A DNA stretch of 64,000 bases from Ch67 sp041395845 (GTDB taxonomy: Bacteria > Pseudomonadota > Gammaproteobacteria > Pseudomonadales > Ketobacteraceae), in contig JAWKZS010000010.1 in assembly GCA_041395845.1 (NCBI GenBank), forward strand, positions 73,152 through 137,151. The letters run 5' to 3'. Positions 1-8,153 of the stretch are shown here, one piece after another (the first letter of the stretch is position 1; every line of letters begins with the position of its first letter). The translations under genes and the position numbers were made by a program. Under the pieces are notes generated by a model, which was not told where the DNA came from, did not search any database, and was given only the letters and a program-made list of their open reading frames with translations.

Positions 1-2
1 TG

Positions 3-638
3 GCCATCGAGGAAGCGTTGCGGCGAGCGCACCAGAAGATCGTCATGCGCGGGCGGGAACAGCCCGAATTGCGTGGCCTGGGTACGACGGTGGTGGTGGT
101 CCATGAGCAGGGCCTGAACTACGAACTGGCCTGGAGCGGTGACAGCCGGATTTATCGCTGGCGCCATGGCCAGCTTACCCAGCGTTCCGAAGACCATTCC
201 ATCGTTCAGCGCATGCTCAAATCCGGCATGCTGTCGCCAGCGCAGGCGCGCAATCATCCCCATCAGCATGTGATCAGTTCCTGCCTGGGCAGTACGTCGG
301 CAGAAGGTCTGGAGATCGGCTATCAGCAGGATGCCTGGGAGCAGGGTGACTGGCTGCTGCTCTGCAGCGACGGCCTGACCGATGAACTCGACGATCAGCA
401 GATCGCGGCCATTCTTAAACGCAACAGTGACATCGCGTCGGCCAGCCGGGCGCTGCTGCAGGCGGCGCTGGACAGTGGTGGCCGCGACAATGTGAGCGTG
501 GCGCTGATTCAGGCGCCGGCCGATGCGCCGCAGGGCAAACCGCCGCGGCGCAACCTGCCGCTGGCGCTGTGGGCTGCCCTGGGCAGCGTGCTGGCACTGG
601 GGTTGGTGCTGGGTGTGAAAGCGTGGCTGGCGCGCTGA
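3..638 (+). CDS. PP2C-family serine/threonine phosphatase, 5'-truncated, C-terminal membrane anchor
   Basis: The reading frame is open from the window edge, so the gene begins outside; an internal TTG at 18 is not the real start. Metal-binding PP2C motifs are visible: GDSR in WSGDSRIYRW, SDGLTDELD, and the C-terminal GGRDNVSV. These mark a metal-dependent protein phosphatase that removes phosphate from Ser/Thr. The last 30 residues form a hydrophobic helix (LPLALWAALGSVLALGL), so the enzyme is probably tethered to the inner membrane with its catalytic domain in the cytoplasm. Family knowledge: PppA/Stp1 phosphatases of this kind oppose the kinase PpkA and act on FHA proteins of type VI secretion. 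A T6SS with an FHA protein lies about 20 kb to the right, so that role is plausible, but no kinase is visible here. Confidence 0.85.
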   Translation, partial: AIEEALRRAHQKIVMRGREQPELRGLGTTVVVVHEQGLNYELAWSGDSRIYRWRHGQLTQRSEDHSIVQRMLKSGMLSPAQARNHPHQHVISSCLGSTSAEGLEIGYQQDAWEQGDWLLLCSDGLTDELDDQQIAAILKRNSDIASASRALLQAALDSGGRDNVSVALIQAPADAPQGKPPRRNLPLALWAALGSVLALGLVLGVKAWLAR

Positions 639-644
639 CGCGCG

Positions 645-1379
645 TTATTGCCGGTTCAGATTCCAGTTGTAATCCAGATAGTCATCAATGCTGCTCTGTG
701 CCGGCAGCGGGCGATAACGCTCGATAAAGGCTTTCACACCGCCGGCATCTGCGAAATCCTTTTCAAACCAGTCGAAGATTTTCGACACTTCCACGTCATT
801 GCCGTTAATGCGCACGCCTTTGGCGTCGTTATGCAGGAAAGCGCGGGCCTGTTCTTCCAGCTGCTGTTCCAGTTGGGCGGCGGTGTAAGGCTCCGGCCGC
901 AGATCGGGGCAGCTGACGGACGCACACACGATCGCCATGTGGATGCGGGGTTCGTTCAGGCTGCGGATCATGTCATCCTCCACCTGCTGCAGGGTCACTG
1001 TCTTGCCGTGCAGCTGGCCCACGTCCTTGCGCCACACCGGGAACAGCAGCGAACCGGCATCGCGGATGCCGTCCAGCGGCCAGTTATCCAGCACCATCTT
1101 GATGGCCAGAATGTTGTAGGCGTTGATATAGAAGGCGAGCTTTTCGGCGCGGGTCTGCAACTGATCGGCGGGATAGGTATTGAGCTGCTCGACGACCTGG
1201 GGCCACAGCGGATTGTTCTGCCATGCGGGATAATCCACCAGGGTCAGTTTGACGCCTTCCAGCTCCCCGCTGCGTACATGCTCCTGCAGCAGCTGACGGT
1301 ACCCGGACCAGTCGGGCTCGGCCGCCTGCAGCGGGTAGGACAACAGCAACGCGACAACCGCCAACAACAAACGTGACAT
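645..1379 (-). CDS. DUF547 domain-containing exported protein
   Basis: A 244-residue protein with an N-terminal signal peptide (LLLAVVALLLSYPLQAAEP, cleavage likely after LQA). The body carries the DUF547 signature: FYINAYNILAIKMVLDNWP, a central DDMIRSLNEPRIH, and VCASVSCPDLRPEPY with two cysteines. The family is widespread in proteobacteria and its biochemical role is unknown; a periplasmic location is inferred from the signal. It is convergent with the phosphatase gene, with only six bases between the stops. The ATG is preceded by GGAGAGCAAGG, which supports this start. Confidence 0.8.
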   Translation of the reverse strand: MSRLLLAVVALLLSYPLQAAEPDWSGYRQLLQEHVRSGELEGVKLTLVDYPAWQNNPLWPQVVEQLNTYPADQLQTRAEKLAFYINAYNILAIKMVLDNWPLDGIRDAGSLLFPVWRKDVGQLHGKTVTLQQVEDDMIRSLNEPRIHMAIVCASVSCPDLRPEPYTAAQLEQQLEEQARAFLHNDAKGVRINGNDVEVSKIFDWFEKDFADAGGVKAFIERYRPLPAQSSIDDYLDYNWNLNRQ

Positions 1380-1444
1380 CCTTGCTCTCCGGTGATGAGT
1401 GAAAAGCGGATGTTAGCGAAATTGACGGTGGTGCTCCAGGGTGA

Positions 1445-2014
1445 TCAGAGCAAGTCCAGCATCAGCAGGGACTTGGCGCTGGTGTTGCTGGAGTCCAGTG
1501 CCCGGTGATGATGTTCGATGCGGGCCAGGGTGTCGCGCCGGTTCATGCCCAGCCGGCAGCATTCACTGGCCTCGTCCAGCTTGAGGGCAAAGTCGCTATC
1601 CCGCAGCAGGGCGCAGGCCAGCTTGTGGAGCCAGCTGTCATCGCTGTGCCAGGTGGTGTGGGTGCGCAGGGCGATGCGGGCCCACATGGAATAGATATCC
1701 AGATGCCGGGTGGAAAACAGGCCCTTGAAGGCGCGGGTGCCGGCATGGTGGCGGAAGTGCTCGGTGATTTGTTCGGGGAAATGCTCAGTGGCGCGTTCGA
1801 ATGCCGTCATGGCTTTTTCTGCCGCCAGCGGTAGCTTGCCCAGATGACTGTTGGCGGCCAGCACCTGATCCACCCGATCGACTATCCAGCGGCCAACCTG
1901 TTCCGTGTCGCTGATGCCGGTAGCGTCCTGCAGAAACTGGTGCTGGTGCAGTGCCTGGCAGATGTCGTCGAAGTAGTGTGGCTCAAAAAAATTACGATCA
2001 TTCCAGTTTGTCAT
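1445..2014 (-). CDS. hypothetical protein, unrecognised family
   Basis: A 189-residue, probably soluble protein. The start is set at the internal ATG (MTNWNDRNFFEPHYF) because GAGG lies nine bases upstream; an upstream in-frame ATG at 2056 would add 14 residues without a better ribosome site. The sequence is rich in His, Trp and acidic residues, without signal peptide or membrane segments. I recognise no domain. The content looks mostly alpha-helical. It is separated by 65 bases from the DUF547 gene on the same strand, so the two may be co-transcribed. Confidence 0.6.
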   Translation of the reverse strand: MTNWNDRNFFEPHYFDDICQALHQHQFLQDATGISDTEQVGRWIVDRVDQVLAANSHLGKLPLAAEKAMTAFERATEHFPEQITEHFRHHAGTRAFKGLFSTRHLDIYSMWARIALRTHTTWHSDDSWLHKLACALLRDSDFALKLDEASECCRLGMNRRDTLARIEHHHRALDSSNTSAKSLLMLDLL

Positions 2015-2247
2015 GGGGGCGACCTCATCCGGCAAGGGGAATCCATCAGTCATCAATTCCGTCTGGATGACCCATCGAGTGCGATCATTGTCGGCAGGGT
2101 GTCACGGACGGTCAATGGCGCGTATCGCCCCGGGACGGGGAAACAGCAGTGGACGTTGACGCAGGTTAACCGATGATTGTGACAGGCGAAGGAACGGGGT
2201 TTCCTGTCATGGAGTGGTCACGGTTTTGTGGTAGGCGGTGTGCAAGT

Positions 2248-2265
2248 GGGGGCGTTGACGCCCCC
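2248..2265. terminator. GC-rich hairpin downstream of pbpG
   Basis: A perfect 7-bp stem GGGGGCG/CGCCCCC with a four-base loop lies just past the pbpG stop codon. There is no clear T-run on the minus strand, so it may be a weak terminator or an RNA-stabilising hairpin rather than a classical intrinsic terminator. Confidence 0.4.
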
Positions 2266-2273
2266 GGACAGAT

Positions 2274-3176
2274 TCAGGAGGCGTTGCGCTGGGCCAGCAG
2301 GGCTTTCTGCTTGCGCTGCACGTAATCGCGGGCGGCCGGATGCACCTTGCTCACCTGACCGGTTTCGATCCAGCGCTTGACCCGGTTGGCGTCACCGAAA
2401 TGGGAGCGTTTGCCGAAGGAGTCCAGCAGCACCACGGCGGTGGGCTTGTTCTGGATCTCGGCGATCATCACCAGACAGCGGCCGGCTTCGTTGATGAATC
2501 CGGTCTTGCTGACAGCGATATCCCAGCTCTTGGCCCGCACCAGCGGATTGGTGTTGTAGAACGCCCGCACATGGTTGGGTTTGCGGAAGTACATGTCCTT
2601 CTTGGGCGTGGTGCTCAGTTGGGTAATCAGGGTGTAACGGTTGGCAGCCTGCACCATGCGGGCCAGATCACGGGCGGTGGATACGTTCTTTTCGGACAGG
2701 CCGGTAGGCTCCACGAAATGGGTGTGGGTCATGCCCAGTGCCTTGGCCTTGGCGTTCATGGCCGCAATGAAAGCGTCGTAGCCCTTGCTGTAATGATGGG
2801 CCAGGGTGGCTGCGGCACGGTTTTCCGATGCCATCAGGGCCAGCAGCAGCATGTCCTTGCGCTTGAGCTGGCTGCCAATGCGGACGTGGGAGAACACGTT
2901 CTTCATCTCGCGGGTTTTGGAAATGTCGACAGCAATCCATTCATCCATGGGTGCCTTGTCATCCAGCACCACCATGGCGGTCATCAGCTTACTCACCGAG
3001 GCAATCGGCACCACCACGTCGGCATTGCGGGAATAGAGCACTTCGTTGTCCTGCAGGTCGATCACCATGGCATTGACCGATGCCAGTTCAAGCTCGGCTG
3101 CTTTCTTGGGTGTTTGAGCATGGGACAGGGTGGAGACAGCCACCAGCAGACTGAACAGGACGCAACGGATTGACAC
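2274..3176 (-). CDS. pbpG: D-alanyl-D-alanine endopeptidase (PBP7-like)
   Basis: A 300-residue low-molecular-weight penicillin-binding protein of the S11 peptidase family. The N-terminus is a signal peptide ending near LSHAQ. The three active-site motifs are all present: SxxK as SVSK, SxN as SEN in MASENRAAATLAHHY, and KTG in SKTGFINEAGRC. Family knowledge: PBP7 cleaves D-Ala-meso-DAP cross-links in the periplasm during peptidoglycan remodelling. The length matches the family. The start codon is GTG. It is divergent from another penicillin-binding protein gene, with about 197 bp of shared upstream region. Confidence 0.92.
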   Translation of the reverse strand: MSIRCVLFSLLVAVSTLSHAQTPKKAAELELASVNAMVIDLQDNEVLYSRNADVVVPIASVSKLMTAMVVLDDKAPMDEWIAVDISKTREMKNVFSHVRIGSQLKRKDMLLLALMASENRAAATLAHHYSKGYDAFIAAMNAKAKALGMTHTHFVEPTGLSEKNVSTARDLARMVQAANRYTLITQLSTTPKKDMYFRKPNHVRAFYNTNPLVRAKSWDIAVSKTGFINEAGRCLVMIAEIQNKPTAVVLLDSFGKRSHFGDANRVKRWIETGQVSKVHPAARDYVQRKQKALLAQRNAS

Positions 3177-3373
3177 AGAAAAAATCTCGCAAAGGGTGGA
3201 GGGGGAGCCGTTCGCCGGCTACTTTTGCTTATAAGATTCTAGTATGATTTTTCAGAACAGACAGTGCAATGGTCAACCGCGTCCTGTGGTGCCTGCAAGT
3301 GACTGTTCCAACCCGTATCGTTCCTGATTCATTCCCCTTGCCAACCCCGCGTGTCGGAGACGCATAGTCCTGT

Positions 3374-6300
3374 ATGGGCTCGCAGCCTTACGTCGATCCA
3401 GATACCCCTATTCCCTTGCTGACTGACTCTGTTGTTCCTGCCCCTGACGCCAGTGCGACTGGCGGGTCCGGGTTAATGGCCAATCCGGCGGATCGTTACG
3501 GCGTTGTGCCGCCGCCGCGGGCGCCCCGCCGTCGCCGGGCATGGCGCTGGCTGCTGCTGGTGACGTTGTTGCTGGTAGCGATGCTGGCAGCGCTGGTCTA
3601 CGAGGCCAGGACCTCGTGGCTGCAGGCCCGCTGGCTGCCGGGCTACGCCCAGTCCATGACGTTCATGGTGGAAGAGGGTGCTTCTGACAAGGTTCAGTAT
3701 CCGCTCAAGGGCCCGTTCGACCATCGCCTGGGTTATGTGCGTCTGCCCTCGGTGCTCAACAAGCTGCAGGCCAATGGCTTCATGATCGAGCGGCAGGCGC
3801 GGATGTCGCCGGAGATGCTCAACTACGCTGGCGCCAGTCTGTATCCCCCCTATCGGGAAAAGACCCAGGCCGGACTGGACATCATCGATTACCAGGGCCG
3901 GGTGATGTTCGATTTCCAGTACCCGCGCCAGGTCTTTGCCAGCTTTGAGCAGGTGCCGGATCTGATGGTGCAGGCGCTGCTGTTCATCGAGGACCGCCGG
4001 TTGCTGGATGGCAGCGAGCCTGCGCTCAATCCGGCGGTGAACTGGGGGCGCTTCCTCAAGGCCGCCGTGTTCAAGGTGGGGGACGTGATCAATCTGGACA
4101 CGCCGTCCATGGGTGGCAGTACGCTCGCCACCCAGATCGAGAAATTCCGTCATTCGGAAAACGGCGTGACTGGCTCGGTGGAAGAAAAACTGCGCCAGAT
4201 GGTGTCGGCCAGCGTGCGGGTCTACCAGGACGGCATGGACACCATGCCGGCGCGGCGTCAGCTGGTGCTGGATTACATCAACACGGTGCCGCTGTCGGCA
4301 GCGCCGGGGGTGGGCGAGGTCAACGGTATTGGCGATGGGTTGTATGTCTGGTTTGCGGCGGACGTGTCCGAGGTGACCCGGCTGCTCAACCTGCAGGACG
4401 CAAAAGGTGAGGAGTTGGCCCGGCAGGGACTGGCGCTGCGTCAGGTGATCGCCCTGATGATTGCCCATCGGCGTCCATCCTATTATCTGGTGCAGAATCG
4501 CGAGGATCTGGCCCAGCTGATTGACGCCCACCTGCGCCTGCTGGGGCGCAAGGGTGTGATCAGCCCGGCCCTGATGCAGGCAGCCCAGGCCCAGCCGCTG
4601 TATTTCCGTAGCTTCCGTGACAATCCGGCGGTGGTGCCCAGTGCCTCCGGCAAGGGTGTGAACATGGTGCGCAGCCGGCTTTCCACCCTGCTGGATGTGT
4701 CGCTGTATGACCTGGACCGGCTTGACCTGGCAGTGACTACGACACTGGATCGGGAACTGCAGGATCAGGTAACCCGTCATCTGCGCAGCCTGCGGGATCC
4801 CGAGGTGGCGCGCCAGAATGGCCTGGTGGGTGAATACCTGCTCAAGCCCGGTCAGGCCGGGAACCTGCGCTACAGCTTTACCCTGTTCGAGCGCACGCCG
4901 GCGGGCAACCAGGTGCGGGTGCAGACCGACAACACCGATATTCCCTTCGATATCAACGAAGGCAGCAAGCTGGAACTGGGCTCCACTGCCAAGCTGCGGG
5001 TGCTGGCCTCCTGGCTGGGAATCATCGCCGAGTTGCACCAGCGCTACGCCGGCCAGAGCGCTGAAAATCTCGCCAAGCTGCAGGAACCGGGCAACGATGT
5101 CCTGACCCGCTGGGTGCTGGAGCAGCTGCAGGCCCAGCCGGACATGCCGCTGGATGTGTTGCTGGATCTGGCGCTGGAGCGGCGCTATTCCGCCAGCCCG
5201 GCCGAAGTGTTTTTCACCGGTGGCGGTGTCCATACCTTCAACAACTTCAAGCGCGAGGACAACGGCCGCATTCCGTCCGTGCGGGAATCCCTGCAGGAAT
5301 CCATCAACCTGCCGTTCGTGCGCATGCTGCGGGAGGTGGTCAATCACATCACCTACCAGCAGTGGAGTGATGTGCACGCGGTGCTGAAGGACGACAAGGA
5401 CCCGCGCCGCAAGGAAGTGCTGGAGCGTTTCATCGACCGGGAAGGCATCCTGTTCCTGAGCCGGTTCTGGGCCAAGTATGCGGGCAAGCCCGCGGATGAG
5501 CGGCTGGAAATGTTCCTGTCGGGCCTCAAGCTGACCCCGGTGCGGGCGGCAGTGATCCATCGCTACCTGTTCCCGGATGCCGATACGGATACCTTTGTCG
5601 CCTTCATGCAGGAGCAGCTGTCCCACCAGCCGATGGACCGCAAGACCCTGGAGCGGCTGTACGACCGCTACGGCCCGGATCGCTACAACCTGCAGGATCA
5701 GGGCTATCTGGCCCGGGTGCATCCGCTGGAACTGTGGCTGATGGGCTATCTGATGCGGCAGGAAAAGCCGACCTTCAGTGGCGCCGTGGATGCCAGTCGC
5801 CAGCAGCGCCAGGAAGTCTATGCCTGGCTGCTGCGGACCCGGGCCAAGAATGCCCGCGACAGCCGGGTGCGCTCGATGCTGGAAGTGGAAGCGTTTTCCG
5901 AACTGCACCGGCGCTGGCGTGAACTGGGGTATCCGTTCGAGCACCTGGTGCCGTCCCTGGCCACGGCGTTGGGCAGTTCCGGTGACCGGCCGGCGGCGCT
6001 GGCGGAATTCATGGGGATCATCCTCAACGGTGGCGAACGCATTCCCGCCCAGCGCATTGAAAAACTGGCGTTTGCCCAGAACACGCCGTACGAAGTGCAC
6101 GTGAATCATCCGTTGCCGCCGGCCCGGCAGGTGATGCATCCCGAAGTGGCCTATGCCCTGAAAAAGGCGCTGGCGGATGTGGTGAACAAGGGCACGGCGC
6201 GGCGGCTGCAGGGTGCCTTCCTGCGGGCGGATGGTCGGCCCCTGGTGGCCGGTGGCAAGACCGGCACGGGCGACAACCGGCTGGTGGTGAACACCGGTGG

Positions 6301-6565
6301 CCAAAAGGTGAAATCGCGGGCGCTGAGCCGCACCGCCACCCTGGTGTTCTACCTGGGGGATTACCATTTCGGTACCCTGACCGCCTTTGTGCCGGGGGAT
6401 GCCGCCAAGGCCTATCAGTTCACGTCCGCATTGCCGGCCCAGGTGCTGAAAGGCATTGCGCCGATCCTGCAGCCGGCCCTGCAACAGGCCGCGGAACAGG
6501 CCGAGCGCTTTCCCACTCGCTACTGGCTGGACGGGGTGACCGCGGCCGAAGCGGAAGCGCCCTGA
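3374..6565 (+). CDS. Class A-like penicillin-binding protein (GT51 transglycosylase plus transpeptidase), atypical
   Basis: A 1063-residue protein with a proline/arginine-rich cytoplasmic tail, one transmembrane helix (WRWLLLVTLLLVAMLAALVY) and a large periplasmic part. A GT51 glycosyltransferase region is recognisable from FIEDRR, GGSTLATQIEKFRHS, EEKLRQM and LVLDYINTVPLS. Motif 1 diverges from the usual ED(R)xFxxHxG because the histidine is missing. The transpeptidase motifs are STAK (537-540), SIN (643-645) and KTGT (962-965). The 317-residue gap between SIN and KTGT is much longer than in PBP1a or PBP1b and suggests an insertion. It would polymerise and cross-link peptidoglycan. The ATG has a distant GGAG. 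Its 3' end overlaps the convergent tetR gene by 46 bp. Confidence 0.85.
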   Translation: MGSQPYVDPDTPIPLLTDSVVPAPDASATGGSGLMANPADRYGVVPPPRAPRRRRAWRWLLLVTLLLVAMLAALVYEARTSWLQARWLPGYAQSMTFMVEEGASDKVQYPLKGPFDHRLGYVRLPSVLNKLQANGFMIERQARMSPEMLNYAGASLYPPYREKTQAGLDIIDYQGRVMFDFQYPRQVFASFEQVPDLMVQALLFIEDRRLLDGSEPALNPAVNWGRFLKAAVFKVGDVINLDTPSMGGSTLATQIEKFRHSENGVTGSVEEKLRQMVSASVRVYQDGMDTMPARRQLVLDYINTVPLSAAPGVGEVNGIGDGLYVWFAADVSEVTRLLNLQDAKGEELARQGLALRQVIALMIAHRRPSYYLVQNREDLAQLIDAHLRLLGRKGVISPALMQAAQAQPLYFRSFRDNPAVVPSASGKGVNMVRSRLSTLLDVSLYDLDRLDLAVTTTLDRELQDQVTRHLRSLRDPEVARQNGLVGEYLLKPGQAGNLRYSFTLFERTPAGNQVRVQTDNTDIPFDINEGSKLELGSTAKLRVLASWLGIIAELHQRYAGQSAENLAKLQEPGNDVLTRWVLEQLQAQPDMPLDVLLDLALERRYSASPAEVFFTGGGVHTFNNFKREDNGRIPSVRESLQESINLPFVRMLREVVNHITYQQWSDVHAVLKDDKDPRRKEVLERFIDREGILFLSRFWAKYAGKPADERLEMFLSGLKLTPVRAAVIHRYLFPDADTDTFVAFMQEQLSHQPMDRKTLERLYDRYGPDRYNLQDQGYLARVHPLELWLMGYLMRQEKPTFSGAVDASRQQRQEVYAWLLRTRAKNARDSRVRSMLEVEAFSELHRRWRELGYPFEHLVPSLATALGSSGDRPAALAEFMGIILNGGERIPAQRIEKLAFAQNTPYEVHVNHPLPPARQVMHPEVAYALKKALADVVNKGTARRLQGAFLRADGRPLVAGGKTGTGDNRLVVNTGGQKVKSRALSRTATLVFYLGDYHFGTLTAFVPGDAAKAYQFTSALPAQVLKGIAPILQPALQQAAEQAERFPTRYWLDGVTAAEAEAP

Positions 6566-7209
6566 TTGCTGTCCCCCTTGCTGCTGGTGCTGTCCTTTAG
6601 TGCCAGCAGCTGCCGCTCCTGCGCCACATAGTGCCCCACCATCACCGCCAGCCCGTCCACCAGTTCATCGAAGGTGACCGGTGGATTGGGATCGGACAGA
6701 TGCCGGATCAGGGCAAAAATCCCGCCGTTGATGAAAATGTAGGTCATGGTGGGAATACGCCGCACCTGCAGGTTTTCCGGGTGATGGAGCAGGTGCTGCA
6801 TCACCAGTTCCCCCAGGATCTTGTTCACCGGTCCATAGCTGACCTTGCTGTCCATGCGGATCGCCGAGCGCACTGATTTCAGGTAGCGCTCGTCGTTGCG
6901 GCTGAGCAGTTCGCGGAAGCCTTCCAGCAGGGTGCGCACCATATCCTCAATCGACATCCGAACAAGGTCGGCGGTGCGCGGCTGGATCATGGCCACCACC
7001 TCGTCGACGAAACGCTCGTTCATGGCGGTGAAAATCTGCTCCTTGTTGGCGAAATACTCGTACAGCGATCCCACGCTGATCCCGGCTTTTTCCGCGATAT
7101 GCCGGGTGGTGGTGTCCGCCGCCCCCCGTTCTGCCACGCAGATGAATCCTGCTTCGATGATCGCTTCCACCGTGGCTCTGGCGCGCTTTTGCGAGGGCTT
7201 TCTGGGCAT
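6520..7209 (-). CDS. TetR/AcrR family transcriptional regulator
   Basis: A 229-residue regulator. The start is the ATG of MPRKPSQKRARATVEAI; a longer open frame upstream is antisense to the SDR gene and is rejected. Residues about 10-60 form the TetR helix-turn-helix (GAADTTTRHIAEKAGISVGS followed by LYEYFANKEQIF). The C-terminal two thirds would be the ligand-binding and dimer domain, ending in a Ser-rich tail. It is divergent from a three-gene oxidative operon, and two inverted repeats in the 108-bp gap are probable operators. The expected role is repression of that operon, relieved by a small hydrophobic ligand (inference). Confidence 0.9.
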   Translation of the reverse strand: MPRKPSQKRARATVEAIIEAGFICVAERGAADTTTRHIAEKAGISVGSLYEYFANKEQIFTAMNERFVDEVVAMIQPRTADLVRMSIEDMVRTLLEGFRELLSRNDERYLKSVRSAIRMDSKVSYGPVNKILGELVMQHLLHHPENLQVRRIPTMTYIFINGGIFALIRHLSDPNPPVTFDELVDGLAVMVGHYVAQERQLLALKDSTSSKGDSNQGASASAAVTPSSQ

Positions 7210-7224
7210 GGCTATTCCGAATTG

Positions 7225-7246
7225 AATCCGAACAATAAGTCGGATT
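7225..7246. promoter_or_regulatory. Candidate TetR operator 1 (AATCCGA-N8-TCGGATT)
   Basis: Seven-bp perfect inverted repeat in the divergent gap between the tetR-type gene and the SDR gene, 16 bases from the regulator's start codon. Size and spacing fit a dimeric TetR-family binding site. Confidence 0.55.
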
Positions 7247-7249
7247 AAT

Positions 7250-7269
7250 GTTACATCATTCGATGTAAC
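7250..7269. promoter_or_regulatory. Candidate TetR operator 2 (GTTACATC-N4-GATGTAAC)
   Basis: Eight-bp perfect inverted repeat with a 4-bp spacer, immediately next to the first repeat and about 50 bp before the SDR start. It is the stronger of the two operator candidates. The two repeats have different sequences, so probably only one is the regulator's own site. Confidence 0.6.
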
Positions 7270-7317
7270 GATCAAGCGGTTGCTTGGTTTTGTTGTTGTG
7301 ATGCACCGGGAGACACC

Positions 7318-8148
7318 ATGTTTGGAAGCAAGCGTTCCAGGGACGCGTCGGCAGTAGTAACCGGCGCAGGCAGCGGGATTGGCGCCGCCTTTGCCCATGA
7401 ACTGGCACGGCGGGGCGGGCGAGTCGTGTGCTCGGACATCCGCCTGGAAACCGCCGAGGCCACTGCCAACGCGATCCTGCGGGCAGGGGGATCGGCCCAT
7501 GCGGTGGCCTGTGATGTGGCGGATATCGATCAGGTGGATTACCTGGCGGCTGCCGCCGAGGAATGGCTGCGTGGCACGCCGGATCTGATTGTGAACAACG
7601 CCGGCGTCGGTATTGGCGGCCGCCCGGTGGGTGACATCCCGCTGGCGGACTGGCACTGGACCGTGGGGGTGAACATGTGGGGCGTGATTCACGGCTGCCA
7701 CGTGTTCGTGCCCAAACTGCGCGCGGCGGGCAAGGGCGGCATCATCAACGTCTGCTCGGCTGCCAGCTTTGCCGCCGCACCGCTGATGAGCCCCTATAAC
7801 GTTACCAAGGCGGCGGTACTGGCTCTGTCTGAAACCCTGGCCGCCGAACTGGCCGGCACCGGGGTCACCGTCACCGCCCTGTGTCCCACCTGGGTGAAAA
7901 CCAACATCGCCCGCGACGGCCGCATTCCCGACGGCACCAGCCGGGTCGCCCAGAAAATGATGGATATCACCGGCCTGTCTGCCGGGCGTGTGGCCCGCAC
8001 CACCCTGAACGCATTCGACAAAGGTGAATTGTATGTACTGCCGCAACTGGATGCGCGGCTGGTCTGGCGCATGAAGCGCTACGCACCGGCCAGCTACGCC
8101 CGTGGCGCCGGTCTGATTGGACGTTGGCTGAAAACTGCAGAGGAGTAA
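7318..8148 (+). CDS. Short-chain dehydrogenase/reductase (SDR)
   Basis: A 276-residue classical SDR. The nucleotide-binding motif TGAGSGIGAAFAHELA is near residue 20, then NNAG near residue 95, a catalytic Ser in SAASFAAAPLM, and YxxxK as YNVTK. It would oxidise an alcohol or reduce a ketone with NAD(P)(H); the substrate cannot be read from the sequence. The C-terminal tail RMKRYAPASYARG is typical of SDRs acting on hydrophobic substrates. It is the first gene of an operon with the ferritin-like and flavin monooxygenase genes, which suggests a shared oxidative pathway. Confidence 0.9.
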   Translation: MFGSKRSRDASAVVTGAGSGIGAAFAHELARRGGRVVCSDIRLETAEATANAILRAGGSAHAVACDVADIDQVDYLAAAAEEWLRGTPDLIVNNAGVGIGGRPVGDIPLADWHWTVGVNMWGVIHGCHVFVPKLRAAGKGGIINVCSAASFAAAPLMSPYNVTKAAVLALSETLAAELAGTGVTVTALCPTWVKTNIARDGRIPDGTSRVAQKMMDITGLSAGRVARTTLNAFDKGELYVLPQLDARLVWRMKRYAPASYARGAGLIGRWLKTAEE

Positions 8149-8153
8149 CCCCG

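Noticed and set aside
3473..6484. 1003-residue open frame antisense to the penicillin-binding protein gene
   Set aside because: It mirrors a well-supported gene with all catalytic motifs, has low-complexity His/Gln/Arg-rich content and no recognisable domain; it reflects GC-rich codon bias.
7210..8046. N-terminal extension of the TetR open frame across the SDR gene
   Set aside because: The extension is antisense to the SDR gene, and TetR proteins begin close to the helix-turn-helix; the start at 7209 gives a normal length.
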